From Planctomycetota bacterium (lineage in GTDB: Bacteria; Planctomycetota; UBA11346), in the NCBI GenBank assembly GCA_003136555.1, contig PLEW01000244.1:34114-77655 (forward strand): 43,542 bases of DNA, read 5' to 3'. The stretch's first letter is position 1; the number at the start of each line of letters is the position of its first letter. Position numbers and translations under genes: made by a program. The notes beneath the pieces are model-generated. The model was not told the DNA's origin and made no database searches. It saw nothing but the letters and a program-made list of their open reading frames with translations. Below are positions 41,114-43,542 of the stretch, in pieces.

Positions 41114-41782
41114 TCATAGAGCATGCGGCGCAAGCTGCGCACGGCAGGCCTGGCCGATGGCCGCGCTCGCGCGCGGCACCGTCACCCCCCAGTGCGACAG
41201 GTGGGTGCAGAAATCGCCATGGCGCCGTCCGAGGCGGTACTGCGGCTCGCGGCTCGGGGCCTTGAGATAGCGCTCCATCAGCGCGGACTGGTCCTCGACC
41301 AGCATGGCGGCGAGGTAGTACACCGCGCGCGCGGTCTGCCTCAGGGATGCCCCGAGGATCTTGCGCGGCTGTCCGTCCGCACTGGCGAGAGTCAAATCGC
41401 CATGGCCGCGGGTGGTGGGCAGATGGCCAGCCAGCGTCCCGATGGCTGGCGCGAGCACGCCATTGATGAGGTCGAACCAGCAGGAGGTCCCAAGCAGGGT
41501 GTTGCGCAGGCGCAGGGCGATCAGCAGCATCCCGGGCGCCAGGACCACCGCCCCGCCGCCCGACACGCGCCGGTGGATGGGAATGCGGTCTGCACGGGCA
41601 ACCCCGGTCTGCAGCTCGCGCTCGGGGTCCTGGTGGCGGCCGATCACCAGGCGCACGTCGTGCGGTTCGTGCAGACGCAGCCACGGACTGAGCGGATCGA
41701 GCACGGACTCGCACAGGGGATCGTCCGCACCGCCCGGGTTGGGCTCGACCAGGTCGGGATGGGGCTCGATGAAGCCGCTCAC
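41114..41782 (-). CDS. Lipoate-protein ligase A-like protein
   Basis: A 222-residue member of the BPL/LplA/LipB superfamily. Seen: WLRLHEPHDVRLVIGRHQDPE (landmark VIGRHQDP), the substrate loop RRVSGGGAVVLAPGMLL, and GDLTLASADGQPRKILGASLRQ, where the Lys of RKILG corresponds to the catalytic Lys of the family. Also YLKAPSREPQYRLGRRHGDF, typical of LplA-type ligases ('PsxePxYRxxRxHxxF'). It lacks the LplA C-terminal accessory domain of E. coli (337 residues), like the shorter type in many phyla, which may need a partner or may transfer octanoyl/lipoyl groups. Start is GTG 41782, 33 bases after the lpd stop. Next to lpd and an E2 gene, so its job is very likely lipoylation of that E2. Confidence 0.85.
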   Translation of the reverse strand: MSGFIEPHPDLVEPNPGGADDPLCESVLDPLSPWLRLHEPHDVRLVIGRHQDPERELQTGVARADRIPIHRRVSGGGAVVLAPGMLLIALRLRNTLLGTSCWFDLINGVLAPAIGTLAGHLPTTRGHGDLTLASADGQPRKILGASLRQTARAVYYLAAMLVEDQSALMERYLKAPSREPQYRLGRRHGDFCTHLSHWGVTVPRASAAIGQACRAQLAPHAL

Positions 41783-41815
41783 CGCCGGCAGTCCGTCCCG
41801 ATCATCGGCCCAGGA

Positions 41816-43210
41816 TCAGCTGCCGTGGACACAGACGCCCAGGGCATCCGCCGCCGCTTCCATCACCGCCTCGGAGAGTGTGGGATGGGCGTGCACGGTC
41901 TCCATGATCTCGCGCGCGGTGCACTCCAGCTTGAGCGCCAGGCTCAGCTCGGCGAGCAGCTCGGTCGCATCGTAACCCACCAGGTGGGCGCCGATCAGCT
42001 GGTCGAACTCGGCATCGAAGATCAGCTTGACCAGGCCCTCGGGATGCCCGATCGCCTTGGCCTTGCCGCTGGCGGCGAAGGGGAAGCGACCGATCTTGAG
42101 CTTGCGGCCCTCGGCGAGCGCCTTCTTCTCGGTCAGCCCGAGCGAGGCGACCTGGGGCTGGCAGTAGGTGCAGCCGGGGATCTGGGCGTAATTGACTGGC
42201 GCGGGATGGCCGACGATGGCGCCTACCGCCGCCTCGCCCTCGAAGCTCGCCTTGTGGGCCAGCAGCTGCTTGCCGGCGACGTCGCCGATGGCGTAGATGC
42301 CCGGGGTGCTGGTGGCCTGGTTCTCATCGACCTTGATGAAACCCCGCTCATCGAGATTCACCCCCGCCTGCTCCAGGCCGAGGCCCTCGGTGTTGGCAAG
42401 GAATCCGACCGCAACCAGGACCTTGTCGACCTCGACGATCTCGCTCTTGCCATCCTTCTCCAGGTGCACCGTCACGCCATTGGTCTTGAGCTCCAGCTTG
42501 ACCACCTTGGTCGAGATCTTGATCACCACCCCGGCCTTGACGAACTGGCGTTCGACCACCTTGGCGATCTCGGCATCCTCGAGCGGCAGGACCTGATCGA
42601 GCACCTCGACGACCGTCACCTTGGTGCCGAGGGTCGAGAAGAAGTAGCCAAACTCCATGCCGATGGCCCCGGCGCCGATGGCGAGCAGGGAGCCAGGCTG
42701 CTCGGTGGCGGCGAGGAGATGGCGGTAATTGACCACCTGCTTGCCGTCGACCGGCAGGTGCGGGAAGGTCCGCGGCTTGTGGCCGGTGGCGATGATGATG
42801 TTGTCGGAGCTGATCTGCTGGCGCGAGCCGTCGGCCTTGGCGAGGGTGACGGTAGTGGCGTTGACCAGGGTGGCGGTTCCGGCGAACACCGTGATCTTGT
42901 TCTTCTTCATCAGGTACTCGATGCCTTTGGACATGCCGTTGGCAACGTCCCGGGAGCGCCTGATCACACCGGCGAAGTCGGCGCGCACGTTCTCGGCGCT
43001 CAGGCCGAACTCCTTGGCATGGCGCATGCCGTCGAGCATCTCGGCGCTCTTGAGCAGGGCCTTGGTTGGGATGCAGCCCCAATTCAGGCAGATGCCGCCA
43101 AGCTGCTCCTTCTCGATGATCGCGACCTTCTTGCCATGCTGGGCGGCCTTGATCGCCGCTACGTAGCCGCCGGGGCCGGCGCCGATGACCAGAACGTCGA
43201 AATCTGCCAT
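41816..43210 (-). CDS. lpdA: Dihydrolipoyl dehydrogenase
   Basis: A 464-residue E3 flavoprotein that reoxidises dihydrolipoyl groups of 2-oxoacid dehydrogenase complexes. Seen: FAD motif VLVIGAGPGGYVAAIKAAQ (6-24), the active-site GGICLNWGCIPTK (38-50, C41 and C46), the NAD site LLAIGAGAIGMEFGYFFS, second FAD motif GIYAIGDVAG, and the C-terminal HAHPTLSEAV, where the His/Glu pair forms the proton relay. Length matches the family. ATG 43210 has AAGGA eight bases upstream (minus strand). It lies downstream of the E2 gene and upstream of the lipoate ligase on the same strand. Whether the complex is pyruvate, 2-oxoglutarate or branched-chain dehydrogenase cannot be judged from this window. Confidence 0.97.
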   Translation of the reverse strand: MADFDVLVIGAGPGGYVAAIKAAQHGKKVAIIEKEQLGGICLNWGCIPTKALLKSAEMLDGMRHAKEFGLSAENVRADFAGVIRRSRDVANGMSKGIEYLMKKNKITVFAGTATLVNATTVTLAKADGSRQQISSDNIIIATGHKPRTFPHLPVDGKQVVNYRHLLAATEQPGSLLAIGAGAIGMEFGYFFSTLGTKVTVVEVLDQVLPLEDAEIAKVVERQFVKAGVVIKISTKVVKLELKTNGVTVHLEKDGKSEIVEVDKVLVAVGFLANTEGLGLEQAGVNLDERGFIKVDENQATSTPGIYAIGDVAGKQLLAHKASFEGEAAVGAIVGHPAPVNYAQIPGCTYCQPQVASLGLTEKKALAEGRKLKIGRFPFAASGKAKAIGHPEGLVKLIFDAEFDQLIGAHLVGYDATELLAELSLALKLECTAREIMETVHAHPTLSEAVMEAAADALGVCVHGS

Positions 43211-43270
43211 GGGATATCCTTCGTGAATCGAGGTGTAAGGCCGGCACGGGAAGATGCGGCGCTCAGGCCG

Positions 43271-43295
43271 GCATCCCCCTGCCAGAGGGGCATGC
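43271..43295 (-). terminator. Hairpin between E2 and lpd
   Basis: Plus-strand GCATCCCCCT (43271-43280) and AGGGGCATGC (43286-43295) form 9 pairs with one G-G (C-C on the other strand) mismatch and a 5-nt loop. It lies two bases after the E2 stop, in the 87-base gap before lpd. No T-run follows. Because both genes are on one strand, it may stabilise or cut the mRNA, or attenuate lpd. Confidence 0.4.
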
Positions 43296-43297
43296 TC

Positions 43298-43542
43298 TCA
43301 GACCAGCAGGGTCGCCGGATGCTCGAGGAGTTCGCGCAGGGTCTTGATGAAGGCGGCCGCGGCAGCGCCGTCGACAGCGCGATGGTCGGCGCTGAGGGTC
43401 ACGCGCAGGACCTTGCCTGCAACCACCGCACCGGCGCGCACCACCGGCTCATCCTTGATCCCGGCGATCGCCAGGATGGCGACCTGGGGGGGGTTGATGA
43501 TGGCCGAGAAGTCGCTGATGCCGAACATGCCGAGGTTCGAGA
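43298..43542 (-). CDS. Dihydrolipoamide acyltransferase E2, C-terminal fragment
   Basis: The window ends inside this gene; about 80 codons of its 3' part are visible. They match the catalytic domain of E2 proteins of 2-oxoacid dehydrogenase complexes: SNLGMFGISDFSAIINPPQ, AILAIAGI, and the active-site SADHRAVDGAAAAAF with the DHRxxDG motif (His and Asp catalytic). The final LLEHPATLLV is the typical C-terminus. I cannot separate pyruvate (AceF/PdhC) from 2-oxoglutarate (SucB) or branched-chain types from this part, although SNLGMFGISDFSAIINPPQ is more typical of the pyruvate type. Lipoyl and E1/E3-binding domains lie outside the window. It precedes lpd and the lipoate ligase, giving a 2-oxoacid dehydrogenase module. 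Confidence 0.9.
   Translation of the reverse strand, partial: SNLGMFGISDFSAIINPPQVAILAIAGIKDEPVVRAGAVVAGKVLRVTLSADHRAVDGAAAAAFIKTLRELLEHPATLLV

Noticed and set aside
1-43542. tRNA, rRNA, CRISPR, insertion sequences and attachment sites
   Set aside because: I looked for tRNA-like cloverleaf ends, rRNA landmarks, spaced repeats and transposase motifs and saw none.

Overview
This is a GC-rich (roughly two-thirds G+C), densely coded chromosomal stretch from a Gram-negative bacterium, most likely Planctomycetota or a close PVC relative. The signs are three large Hanks-type Ser/Thr kinases (two with zinc ribbons, one fused to a predicted beta-propeller), a bacterial N-terminal-glutamine amidase of the WDYHV family, a lipid A-type acyltransferase with a single-chain LplA-like ligase, and many secreted proteins of no clear family. 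The phylum is an inference from gene content; no rRNA or tRNA gene is present. No gap between genes exceeds about 280 bases. I saw no insertion sequence, prophage, CRISPR array or long repeat.

Layout, left to right. 1-3820: the 3' end of recG, a stand-alone RlmK-like 23S rRNA methyltransferase, the bifunctional NAD(P)HX repair enzyme Nnr, and a convergent exported protein. 4099-6949: cysD and a cysN-cysC fusion for sulfate activation, whose C-terminal kinase domain has lost the canonical P-loop residue. 6994-9630: rsmG divergent from dnaX. dnaX is split into a 0-frame gamma-like part and a -1-frame tau-like extension joined at a C-run with a 13-bp stem-loop. 9764-13612: a receptor-like Ser/Thr kinase with TPRs, an unlisted 56-residue acidic protein, and a MogA/MoaB protein. 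13649-17637: release factor 3, the Nt-Gln amidase, and an exported helical-repeat protein. 17715-24254: aconitase B divergent from a LysR regulator, with an ATAA-N7-TTAT operator between them, then a hybrid sensor kinase whose phospho-acceptor histidine is replaced by arginine. 24283-28079: an M16 peptidase and a NifU-like protein that keeps only its central ferredoxin-type cysteines. 28257-33478: recJ, an LpxL-like acyltransferase, a small exported CPVTG protein, an accA-PII gene pair, and a CYTH protein. 33475-39923: two tandem zinc-ribbon Ser/Thr kinases. 40056-43542: thioredoxin reductase, a lipoate ligase-like protein, dihydrolipoyl dehydrogenase, and the 3' end of an E2 acyltransferase.

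Functional links: E2, Lpd and the lipoate ligase form a 2-oxoacid dehydrogenase module. accA with a PII gene 15 bases downstream suggests nitrogen/energy control of fatty-acid synthesis. The aconitase-LysR arrangement resembles CcpC control of citB in Bacillus. The tandem kinases look like one transcription unit with a recognisable promoter upstream.

A recurring non-coding signal is a GC-rich hairpin that encloses, overlaps or closely follows the stop codon, without a U-tract. It appears at many gene ends, including within same-strand gene pairs, and may be this organism's usual 3'-end element.
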